This document shows, piece after piece, positions 1-6,285 of a stretch of DNA of 12,442 bases (within the stretch, counting starts at the first letter, position 1; each line of letters starts with the position of its first letter). Origin of the DNA: JADKCL01 sp046050405 (GTDB lineage Bacteria; Bacteroidota; Bacteroidia; J057; JADKCL01). The translations under genes and the position numbers were made by a program. The DNA is taken from assembly GCA_046050405.1 (NCBI GenBank), contig JBJOPY010000170.1, positions 1-12,442 on the forward strand, given 5' to 3'. Under the pieces are notes generated by a model. It saw nothing but the letters and a program-made list of their open reading frames with translations, was not told the DNA's origin and did not search any database.

Positions 1-3000
1 GCTACACGAACATGTCCGGCAACAACAGTGGCTACGGCGACTACCAGGCCGCCGATGTGATCATCTCCAAAGGCGAGGTCACCCGCTTCACCCTCACCCC
101 CCGGTTCAACACTTCCGGCAAGCGGGGATTCTGCAAGATCTGGATCGACATGAACAACGACGGGGATTTCAGAGACGCAGGCGAACAGGTGTACAATGCA
201 AGCGTGACAACCAATGCCATGCGTTCAGGCACCTTCACTGTTCCCGCCACTGCGATAGCCACCACCACCCGGATGCGCGTCAGCATGAGGATCGATTCTG
301 CGCAGGCAGATTGCGGGGGGTTCCGCTACGGGGAGGTGGAGGACTATGGTGTTAGATTGAGTTCCTGCGGCAGCCCCAGTGGATTAACCACCAGCGGGGT
401 CACGACAACGGATGCTGTCCTGAGCTGGAACCCGGTCCCGAATGTAGCGAGTTACAACCTGCGGTACCGCCGGAATAGCTCTGCGACATGGATTAACGCG
501 AACACCACTGGTAATTCGTTCAGGATCAGTGGATTGTCCCAGTTATCCATCTACGCATGGCAGGTGCAGGCCGTCTGCGGCAGCGGAACCAGCGCCTATG
601 TGGCGGCGAACAATTTCACCACCCCTGAGGGAGTCTATTGCACCTCCAAAGGCGTTTCCTCGTTCGATGAATGGATAGGCGAAGTCTCGATAGGCAGCTA
701 CCTGAACATTTCCGGCAGCAACGGTGGCTACGGCGATTTCACCCCCCAAATGATAAACATCTCGAAGGGAGTGGAAGTCAGCTGCGCCCTTACCCCAGGC
801 TACAGATTCCAAAGTTATCCTGAATACTGGAGAATCTGGATCGACCTGAATGGCGACAAGGACTATGATGATGCGGACGAAATGGTGTACAGTTCGAACG
901 GGTCATACACCTCGAAGATAGATTTCAAGATAACCGTCCCCGTGACGGCTACGGCGACCCTCACCCGTATGAGAATCAGCATGCGGTACAGTGATGAACG
1001 TGCTGCACCGAACGCATGCGGGGAATTCCACTTCGGGGAAGTGGAGGAATATGGTGTAAACCTGACAAGAAGTGCCTGTGGCACACCTGCCGGACTGTCC
1101 GTCAGCATCCCCACATCCTCCAGTGCCACGCTGACATGGAACCCGGTCCCGAGTGCCGTGAGCTACCCTGTGTCTTACCGCGAGACCGGCACGACCACGT
1201 GGATCACCATGGTCTCGCCCGTAAATAGTGCCAATATCAGCGGATTGTCGCTGGGAAAGACCTACGAATGGATGGTGGGATCCTATTGCAGCGTCGGCTC
1301 CGGCGCCACTGTGCCAGGACCCAACTTCAGCACGGGCTATTGCACCAGCACTGGCAACACTAGCAGCCTGGTATACACCGAGAATATTGATATCGGCACC
1401 CAGACCATTTCTTACAAGAACGGAAGCGGCTCTGGTGACTACACCGCTACAAATGTGGAGCTCAACAAGGGCGTTCCCCTCCTTTTCGATATCGTGCCTT
1501 CTATCCGTTTTGGCTATTCGTTTTCCTGGAAGATCTGGATCGACCTGAACGGGGACATAGATTTCAGCGATCCAGGCGAACTGGTTTACGCTTCAAACGG
1601 GGCAGTCCCCTCCCGCCAAACCGGCAGATTCACGATTCCCATGACTGCCACGGCCACCCGCACACGGATGCGCGTCAGCATGAAGCCTGGTGCAGCACAG
1701 ACAGAGTGCGAAGTTTTTGAGGGCGGCGATGTAGGAGACTATGTTGTAACATTGGTTTCCTGCGGCAGCCCCAGCGGACTGACAACCAGAGGCGTCACAC
1801 TGTCAGGTGCGACGCTTAGCTGGGGTGCCGCCATGGATGCCACAAGCTACAAAGTGCGGTACCGCAGGGTCAGGGCGTCTACATGGAATGAGGTGACAAC
1901 GACCCAGATTTCCTCCACGATCAATGAGCTGTTACCCTCCACGACCTACGAATGGCAGGTGGCGTCCACCTGCGCCCTCGGAACCGGTAACTATGTGGCG
2001 GGCAGCAACTTCACTACTCCGGGAGGCTACTGCACCAGCAGCGGCAAGTTCTCGGTTGACGATTTTAATCATACCATTAAGATCGGCAAACTGCTGTTGC
2101 GCACCTTCGACAACGGCGGATACCTTGACAACACTGACACTAGCGTAGTCATTCAGAAAGGTAGGGACATCCCCTTCTTGCTCAGAAACAGCGCCAAGGA
2201 CCAACGTGTCAACCTAGAATACTGGAGGATCTGGATTGACCTGAACGGGGACAAGGATTTCTACGATGCAGGCGAACTGGTGTATGACCCAAGAAGGACA
2301 AACCTCTATGATCTCAGAGACAGCTTCAATATTCCCCTGACCAGACTGACCACGACCGAACCCACAAGGATGCGCATCGGCATGAGGGCCGACCAAGCAC
2401 CTGACCCATGCGGAACCTTCGAACTCGGCGAAGTGGAGGACTATACCGTATACCTGACCCAGACCTGCGATACACCCGTAATAGTGTCGGCTGTCAATTC
2501 CCCAGAAGCTCAACAGGCGATAATGACCTGGAGACCGGTTCCGGGCGCCACCTCCTACGAGTTTGCCTACCGGGAGTACGCCAGCCAGTTGGACTGGACT
2601 TCCGTGACCACCAATGACACTTCCTACGGCATTCCCTATGGTCTAGATCCCAACCGCTACGAATGGAAGGTGCGGGCCGTATGCAACGGCGGAACCGGCA
2701 TGAGCATGTTTGCAGTGGGAAAAGACGTCAGTACAAATGGAACGTGCACTGACGCATACGAGTTTAATGATTTCTCCTCTGAGCCCCTGCCAATACCTAT
2801 AAACGCGGAGATTAAAGCCCTGATTTGCCCCGGGGACGCGGACAACTATGGGGTTACCACCACCCAGGCGGAACCCAAGTTGATGGCCATCCTGACCGAA
2901 TTGCCCGCGGACTATACATTATATGTCGGTGACAGCAATTCCTATGCTCAATCCAGAAACGGTGGGCTCACCCCCGACACCGTTGTCTACAACGCCACCA

Positions 3001-3425
3001 ATGCTAATAGCTACTTGGTGCGTGTCTCTGGCGCATACTTAAGTGCTTACAGCACCGAACCCTATACCCTGCGAGTATTTGCCCGGAGTACGGACTGGCC
3101 CATGCCCAGAAATCAAAAAATCGGCTACAGGGAGAATGCAAAGACAGCGGGCGAAGCCGCCGCCGTCGGCGCGGACGTCCTGAAGGTCTGGCCGAACCCG
3201 GCGTCCCGGAACCTCTCGGTGGGCTACCGCAGTGGCACCGATGGTGCAGCGAGGATGATGGTCATGGATCTTTCCGGCCGCATGGTGGCAAGCCGTCCGG
3301 TGACCTTGGTGGCCGGGGCGAACAGCCTGGAGCTGGACGTGTCCAGCCTGGCCGATGGCATGTACATCGTCCGGGTCCAGACGGACAGCCAGAGCCACAG
3401 CGCGAAGGTGCAGGTCATGAAGTGA
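1..3425 (+). CDS. Secreted GEVED / fibronectin-III repeat protein with T9SS C-terminal sorting domain (5' partial)
   Basis: The gene is cut at its 5' end. The frame is open from base 3, and the residues before the ATG at 12 (Tyr-Thr-Asn) continue the same module pattern seen later (YLNISGSNGGYGDF near 702), so that ATG is internal. Four GEVED modules (about 3-365, 642-1076, 1344-1760, 2034-2465) each carry an acidic loop such as WIDLNGDKDFYDAGE and, in three of four, a GEVEDY/GEVEEY signature. They alternate with four fibronectin-III-like modules starting at Cys codons 366, 1077, 1761 and 2466, recognisable by L(T/S)W..VP....Y..RYR and YEW.V..(S/V)C. A PPC-like module follows (about 2736-3095, with YEFND and DADNYGV), then a linker, then a type A T9SS sorting domain (3174-3422, VWPNPAS and LADGMYIVRV). 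I infer an extracellular or surface-attached protein. No catalytic domain is visible, but one could lie upstream. Adhesion or a carbohydrate- or peptide-related role are both possible. Its wobble positions look less G+C-biased than those of the downstream genes. Confidence 0.93.
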   Translation, partial: YTNMSGNNSGYGDYQAADVIISKGEVTRFTLTPRFNTSGKRGFCKIWIDMNNDGDFRDAGEQVYNASVTTNAMRSGTFTVPATAIATTTRMRVSMRIDSAQADCGGFRYGEVEDYGVRLSSCGSPSGLTTSGVTTTDAVLSWNPVPNVASYNLRYRRNSSATWINANTTGNSFRISGLSQLSIYAWQVQAVCGSGTSAYVAANNFTTPEGVYCTSKGVSSFDEWIGEVSIGSYLNISGSNGGYGDFTPQMINISKGVEVSCALTPGYRFQSYPEYWRIWIDLNGDKDYDDADEMVYSSNGSYTSKIDFKITVPVTATATLTRMRISMRYSDERAAPNACGEFHFGEVEEYGVNLTRSACGTPAGLSVSIPTSSSATLTWNPVPSAVSYPVSYRETGTTTWITMVSPVNSANISGLSLGKTYEWMVGSYCSVGSGATVPGPNFSTGYCTSTGNTSSLVYTENIDIGTQTISYKNGSGSGDYTATNVELNKGVPLLFDIVPSIRFGYSFSWKIWIDLNGDIDFSDPGELVYASNGAVPSRQTGRFTIPMTATATRTRMRVSMKPGAAQTECEVFEGGDVGDYVVTLVSCGSPSGLTTRGVTLSGATLSWGAAMDATSYKVRYRRVRASTWNEVTTTQISSTINELLPSTTYEWQVASTCALGTGNYVAGSNFTTPGGYCTSSGKFSVDDFNHTIKIGKLLLRTFDNGGYLDNTDTSVVIQKGRDIPFLLRNSAKDQRVNLEYWRIWIDLNGDKDFYDAGELVYDPRRTNLYDLRDSFNIPLTRLTTTEPTRMRIGMRADQAPDPCGTFELGEVEDYTVYLTQTCDTPVIVSAVNSPEAQQAIMTWRPVPGATSYEFAYREYASQLDWTSVTTNDTSYGIPYGLDPNRYEWKVRAVCNGGTGMSMFAVGKDVSTNGTCTDAYEFNDFSSEPLPIPINAEIKALICPGDADNYGVTTTQAEPKLMAILTELPADYTLYVGDSNSYAQSRNGGLTPDTVVYNATNANSYLVRVSGAYLSAYSTEPYTLRVFARSTDWPMPRNQKIGYRENAKTAGEAAAVGADVLKVWPNPASRNLSVGYRSGTDGAARMMVMDLSGRMVASRPVTLVAGANSLELDVSSLADGMYIVRVQTDSQSHSAKVQVMK

Positions 3426-3447
3426 CCCGCCTATGGGATTGAAATTC

Positions 3448-3484
3448 GGAGCGGGGATGCCTCGGGCGTTCCCGCTCCTTTTTA
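3448..3484 (+). terminator. Intrinsic terminator of the T9SS protein gene
   Basis: A 14-base-pair stem (3448-3461 with 3465-3478, two G-U pairs, starting GGAGCGGGG and ending CCCGCTCC) closes a TCG loop and is followed directly by five T residues (3479-3483). It lies 22 bases after the TGA stop. It should end transcription of the upstream gene and separate it from the ccm cluster. Confidence 0.9.
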
Positions 3485-3814
3485 TTGCATGACCAGGCTA
3501 CGATGGACATCCATTCGCATCCTGATAGGGGGGTGCTTGACCCCATACATCATCGTTCCCGCCGATGCAGCGGGTCGCTCGGGCATCTTTCCGCATGGAT
3601 CCACCCAGCAGGTCGCCGGCACATGGCCGTGTGGTTGACTTCCCCATCCTGCGGGGAGGCACTTTATTCTGCGAAGGAAGAAAGTTTCCACCAGGATGCA
3701 GGGATGAGTGCCTGTGGGATCGGAACATCCCCCCGAGGGAAAAATTGTCTTCCCAATCGCGGCTGGCTGGGCTACATTTGCGCCCAGTGCCAATCAGGCT
3801 CCGATGCTGTCCGG
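3485..3814. other. Non-coding gap before ccmB with multiple inverted repeats
   Basis: I see no convincing gene in these 330 bases. Frames on both strands stay open for long stretches, but the translations are rich in Cys, His, Pro and Arg, have no recognisable domain, and overlap each other. Structure is present: arms GCATCCTG (3517-3524) and CAGGATGC (3692-3699) are perfect inverted repeats, with CATCCTG repeated at 3645-3651. AGGCACT (3657-3663) matches AGTGCCT (3707-3713) in inverted orientation. GGGGT/ACCCC (3530-3544) and ATGGA/TCCAT (3503-3514) are small hairpins. Around 3551-3587 three stems compete for the same bases. The promoter candidate for ccmB lies at the right-hand end. I recognise no tRNA or known riboswitch class. 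Confidence 0.5.
3773..3780 (+). promoter_or_regulatory. Candidate Bacteroidota -7 promoter element for the ccm operon
   Basis: TACATTTG matches the Bacteroidota primary sigma factor -7 consensus TAnnTTTG exactly and lies 34 bases before the ccmB ATG, giving a predicted leader of roughly 25-30 bases. The nearest upstream TTG (3745-3747) is 25 bases away, longer than the usual spacing of about 19-21, so the -33 element is poor. A chance match to the six fixed bases in a gap of this size is plausible at about one in ten, so the call is moderate. Confidence 0.45.
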
Positions 3815-4480
3815 ATGAGTTTTGCAAAAGAAACCATTGCCTTGTTCAAAAAGGAACTCCTGCTGGAATGGAAGCAGAAGTATGCCTTGAATGGCATGCT
3901 GCTGTATGCCTTGAGCATGGTTTTCGTGGTTTCCATCGGCCTGCAACGCAACCTGCCTGCACAAGCCTGGAATGTCATTTTCTGGATCATCTTGCTCTTT
4001 GTCTCGGTGAATTCCGTCGCGAAGAGCTTCATGGGTGAGCGTGCAGGGCAATTGCTCTACCTCTACAACCTGGCAGGTGCAAGGGCCATCATCGTCGCCA
4101 AGATGCTCTACAACTGCCTCTTGCTGGCTGGAATCGCCATGGTGACCTTGGGCTTCTTCCTTCTGCTCAGTGGATCGGGCAAAATCATCGACCCGGCACA
4201 GTATGGCCTGGTCGTTTTGATCGGAAGCCTGGCATTCGCGGCCAATTTGACCTTGGTCTCCGCGATTGCCTCCAAGGCCCACAACCAAGCCACGCTCCTG
4301 GCGGTGCTTGGGTTCCCGATCCTGGTTCCCGAAATGCTGGTGGGAATCAATGCCTCGGGGAAGGCCATCCAGGGCATGCCCCTCTCCGCTTCGCTGGGCG
4401 AGATCATCTTTTCCGCAGTCTTTGTTGTCATCATCGCGATGGTCTCTGTTATTTTGTTCCCGTTTCTTTGGAGGGACTAA
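3815..4480 (+). CDS. ccmB: CcmB, heme exporter permease of cytochrome c maturation
   Basis: CcmB is an inner-membrane protein of system I cytochrome c maturation. With the ATPase CcmA and with CcmC it forms the complex that loads heme onto CcmE and releases it. The protein is 221 residues, the usual CcmB length (about 220). It has about six hydrophobic helices (roughly 25-43, 51-69, 91-118, 130-152, 160-178, 195-217) and the family-typical stretch GFPILVPEMLVG near 165-177 before the fifth-to-sixth helix loop. The frame is open 110 codons further upstream to 3485, but that extension is hydrophilic, unlike any CcmB, and would swallow the promoter candidate, so I chose ATG 3815. There is no clear Shine-Dalgarno sequence, which is normal in this phylum. 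The stop abuts the next gene. No ccmA is present beside it. Confidence 0.9.
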   Translation: MSFAKETIALFKKELLLEWKQKYALNGMLLYALSMVFVVSIGLQRNLPAQAWNVIFWIILLFVSVNSVAKSFMGERAGQLLYLYNLAGARAIIVAKMLYNCLLLAGIAMVTLGFFLLLSGSGKIIDPAQYGLVVLIGSLAFAANLTLVSAIASKAHNQATLLAVLGFPILVPEMLVGINASGKAIQGMPLSASLGEIIFSAVFVVIIAMVSVILFPFLWRD

Positions 4481-4483
4481 TTG

Positions 4484-5227
4484 ATGGATTGGAGCCTGAA
4501 GTCGATTGGAAGGATTTTGCTGGGAGTCACAGTGTTGGCAGGCAGCACCTATGTGATTTACATGGGCCTGGGTACCAAGATCCCCTACCAGAATCCGATG
4601 AATGCGCAAACCGCCCGCAACCTCTTCTTTCACGTCCCGCTATGGTTTGCCGCGATGCTCATGGGTTACACCTCCGTGGTGTACAGCATCCTTTTCCTGC
4701 GCAGGCAGGATCTGAAGTGGGATATCCGTGCCCACGAGTCGGCGCGACTGATGCTGTTGTTTGGACTGCTGGGATTGGCGACGGGGGTCATCTGGTCGCG
4801 GGTGACGTGGGGAGCGGACAGGTCCGACCTCGACCCGCAGGCTTGGTGGCCCTGGGATCCCAAGCAGACCAGCGCCATGGTCTGCGTGCTGATCTATGGG
4901 GGGTACCTGCTGCTGCGCCGGTCCTTTGACGAACCCGGGCAGCGGGCCAAAGTCGCCAGCGTTTACAACATTTTTGCAGCGGCATCCATCTATCCGCTGT
5001 TCTACGCCATCCCCAGGGCCATGGGAGGGCAGCACCCGAACACAGGCACGGACCAAACGGCGCTCAAGGGCCTTCACCCCTCCCAATTTGAGATCTTCTG
5101 GATAGCCGTGCTGGCGATGGTCTGCCTCGCCGTGTGGATTCTCGACCTCCGTGTCCGTTACCGCACGGTGGAATCGGCACTGGAAAGCATGGAGGAGGAG
5201 GCATCAACCGAATGGAAGAAGACATGA
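4484..5227 (+). CDS. ccmC: CcmC, heme-handling membrane protein (WWD-motif family)
   Basis: CcmC binds heme at the outer face of the inner membrane and hands it to CcmE. The 247-residue protein carries the tryptophan-rich heme-binding motif (WGADRSDLDPQAWWPWDPK, residues 109-127) between hydrophobic helices. His50 in FFHVP matches the first axial heme ligand of the family, and His184 (GGQHPN) is the likely second ligand in the periplasmic loop before the last helix; His198 is the alternative. About six membrane segments are visible. A TTG three bases earlier (4481) could also serve as start, but ATG 4484 sits 9 bases after a GGAGG (4470-4474) and fits better. The gene begins 3 bases after the ccmB stop and its TGA overlaps the next ATG, indicating translational coupling. 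Confidence 0.93.
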   Translation: MDWSLKSIGRILLGVTVLAGSTYVIYMGLGTKIPYQNPMNAQTARNLFFHVPLWFAAMLMGYTSVVYSILFLRRQDLKWDIRAHESARLMLLFGLLGLATGVIWSRVTWGADRSDLDPQAWWPWDPKQTSAMVCVLIYGGYLLLRRSFDEPGQRAKVASVYNIFAAASIYPLFYAIPRAMGGQHPNTGTDQTALKGLHPSQFEIFWIAVLAMVCLAVWILDLRVRYRTVESALESMEEEASTEWKKT

Positions 5228-5787
5228 AATCCCGGGATACTTCACTGAGAAAACTGTTTTGGGTGGGAATGTTCGCGCTCCTCGCCATCCCGCATTCCAC
5301 GATGGCATTCAGCGACGGTGCCGCGAACTTCTCGCTCGTGGTGACCGATAGCTTCGGCCGCCCGATGGCCGGAAAGCCCGTGGAGTTCCTCGTGGAGCTG
5401 ACCACAGGATCGATCGATGGGCAAACGCAGTACGCTGAAACCCACTCCATCACCACCGGCGGCAATGGCCTGGCAAGGTTTGCGATTGGGTTCGGAAAGC
5501 CTGCCGACCCCATGCAGGTCTTCGACCAATTCGACATCGGCCAAGGCAACAATTTCCTGAAGGTCTCTGTCAAGGAGGCCGAGGGATGGCGGCTGCTGCT
5601 GAGAAGCCAGATTCCAAATGTGCCTGCGGTGCGGAAATGGCTCTTTCAGAACGAGAAGATGAACACGGTGATCGCGATCATGGTCGTGGTCTGGCTGGGA
5701 ATAGTTGTATATTTGCTGATAGCAGGCCGCCGGTTGCGGAGGCTTGAAACACAATTGAAGGAGCTGAAAAAACGGCGCGGCGAGTAG
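5224..5787 (+). CDS. CcmD-like protein with an extra N-terminal extracytoplasmic beta domain
   Basis: The position between ccmC and ccmE and the C-terminal half identify a CcmD-type protein: a single membrane helix (about 147-167) followed by a basic, coiled-coil-like tail (RRLRRLETQLKELKKRR, 169-185). CcmD proteins of Bacteroidota are normally about 50-80 residues; this one is 187. Residues 1-28 look like a signal peptide (basic start, hydrophobic core to about 22, likely cleavage after Met-Ala 28). Residues about 34-136 form an added domain with motifs DSFGRPMAGKPVEFLVEL, ETHSITTGGNGLARFAIG and GNNFLKVSV. These resemble, from memory, the repeated N-terminal domain of Bacteroidota tail-fibre or adhesin-like proteins. 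Start choice: ATG 5224 forms an ATGA overlap with the ccmC stop and gives a clean signal peptide. ATG 5212 is the alternative, 10 bases after a GGAGGAGGAGG run. The CcmD role (helping release heme-loaded CcmE) is inferred from context. Confidence 0.78.
   Translation: MKSRDTSLRKLFWVGMFALLAIPHSTMAFSDGAANFSLVVTDSFGRPMAGKPVEFLVELTTGSIDGQTQYAETHSITTGGNGLARFAIGFGKPADPMQVFDQFDIGQGNNFLKVSVKEAEGWRLLLRSQIPNVPAVRKWLFQNEKMNTVIAIMVVVWLGIVVYLLIAGRRLRRLETQLKELKKRRGE
5708..5715 (+). promoter_or_regulatory. Weak candidate internal -7 element upstream of ccmE
   Basis: TATATTTG matches TAnnTTTG inside the membrane-helix codons of the CcmD-like gene, 127 bases before the ccmE ATG. There is no TTTG or TTG at the right distance upstream. 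Chance matches of this type are expected a few times in a window of this length, so it is recorded only as a possibility. Confidence 0.12.
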
Positions 5788-5841
5788 CGGCCATCGGGAT
5801 GGGCAGTGCGACCGGCATGCCGCCCCCCAACGTCAAGGAGT

Positions 5842-6243
5842 ATGAAAACGATCAACCTCGGTCTTCTCATCGGAATCGCCGCTGTGGCGATGGCGGGCAT
5901 GGTGGCCTTCTCCACCTGGGGTTCCAGTGCCAGCGTGACCAGGTATGCCTCCTTCGCGGAGGCCAGGAGAACCGGGGAGGAGGTTCATATCGTCGGGAAG
6001 TGGGTCCTGCAGGACCGTGCCAGGTATGACAACAGCCAGGACCTCTTCACCTTCTACATGCAAGACACGACCGGAGGGACGGACCTCGTGAACTATTACG
6101 ACCCCATGCCTGCCAATTTCAAGTCCGCCGACCGCATCGCGGTTCAAGGGAAGTTCGAAGGCAGTGCATTCGTCGCAGACAAGATCCTTCTCAAGTGCCC
6201 CTCCAAATACGGGGATTCCAAACCGATGGAGTTGGCCCGCTAA
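5842..6243 (+). CDS. ccmE: CcmE, periplasmic heme chaperone (CxxxY type)
   Basis: CcmE accepts heme from the CcmABCD complex, holds it covalently and passes it to CcmF. The 133-residue protein has an N-terminal membrane anchor (about 5-23), then the OB-fold with family motifs VTRYASFAEAR, EEVHIVGKW, FYMQDTTG, RIAVQGKFEG.AFVADKILLKCPSKY. The classical heme-binding His of HxxxY is replaced by Cys119 in CPSKY (Cys119, Tyr123), as in the CxxxY class known from deltaproteobacteria, archaea and Bacteroidota. The length is close to the family norm. ATG 5842 directly follows an AAGGAG (5835-5840), too close for an ideal Shine-Dalgarno, but the next upstream in-frame ATG (5806) would add 12 residues ahead of the anchor without benefit. 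It lies 54 bases after the CcmD-like gene and 42 before the ccmF-type gene. Confidence 0.92.
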   Translation: MKTINLGLLIGIAAVAMAGMVAFSTWGSSASVTRYASFAEARRTGEEVHIVGKWVLQDRARYDNSQDLFTFYMQDTTGGTDLVNYYDPMPANFKSADRIAVQGKFEGSAFVADKILLKCPSKYGDSKPMELAR

Positions 6244-6285
6244 GCGGCGCATCATGCACAGAATCACCTCGCAGCCCCAGCAAAA

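Noticed and set aside
12..14. ATG at 12 as the true start of the T9SS protein
   Set aside because: The in-frame codons before it continue the repeated module (YTN-MSGN matches YLN-ISGS later), and there is no signal peptide after it. The gene clearly starts upstream of the window.
3564..3590. Second intrinsic terminator (GATGC-AGCG hairpin followed by TTT)
   Set aside because: The stem has a 3-base bulge and only three T follow. The strong terminator at 3448-3484 already serves the upstream gene.
3485..3814. A 110-residue N-terminal extension of CcmB
   Set aside because: The extension is hydrophilic and Cys/His/Pro-rich with no family counterpart. CcmB from 3815 already has the normal length, and a promoter match lies inside the extension.
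3794..4633. Antisense open frame of 279 codons over ccmB/ccmC
   Set aside because: It mirrors the codon pattern of the well-supported genes on the + strand and its translation is rich in Gln, Asp and His without a domain.
5813..5822. Perfect palindrome CGGCATGCCG between the CcmD-like gene and ccmE
   Set aside because: A 10-base palindrome in G+C-rich sequence is easily due to chance, and there is no second copy or associated motif.
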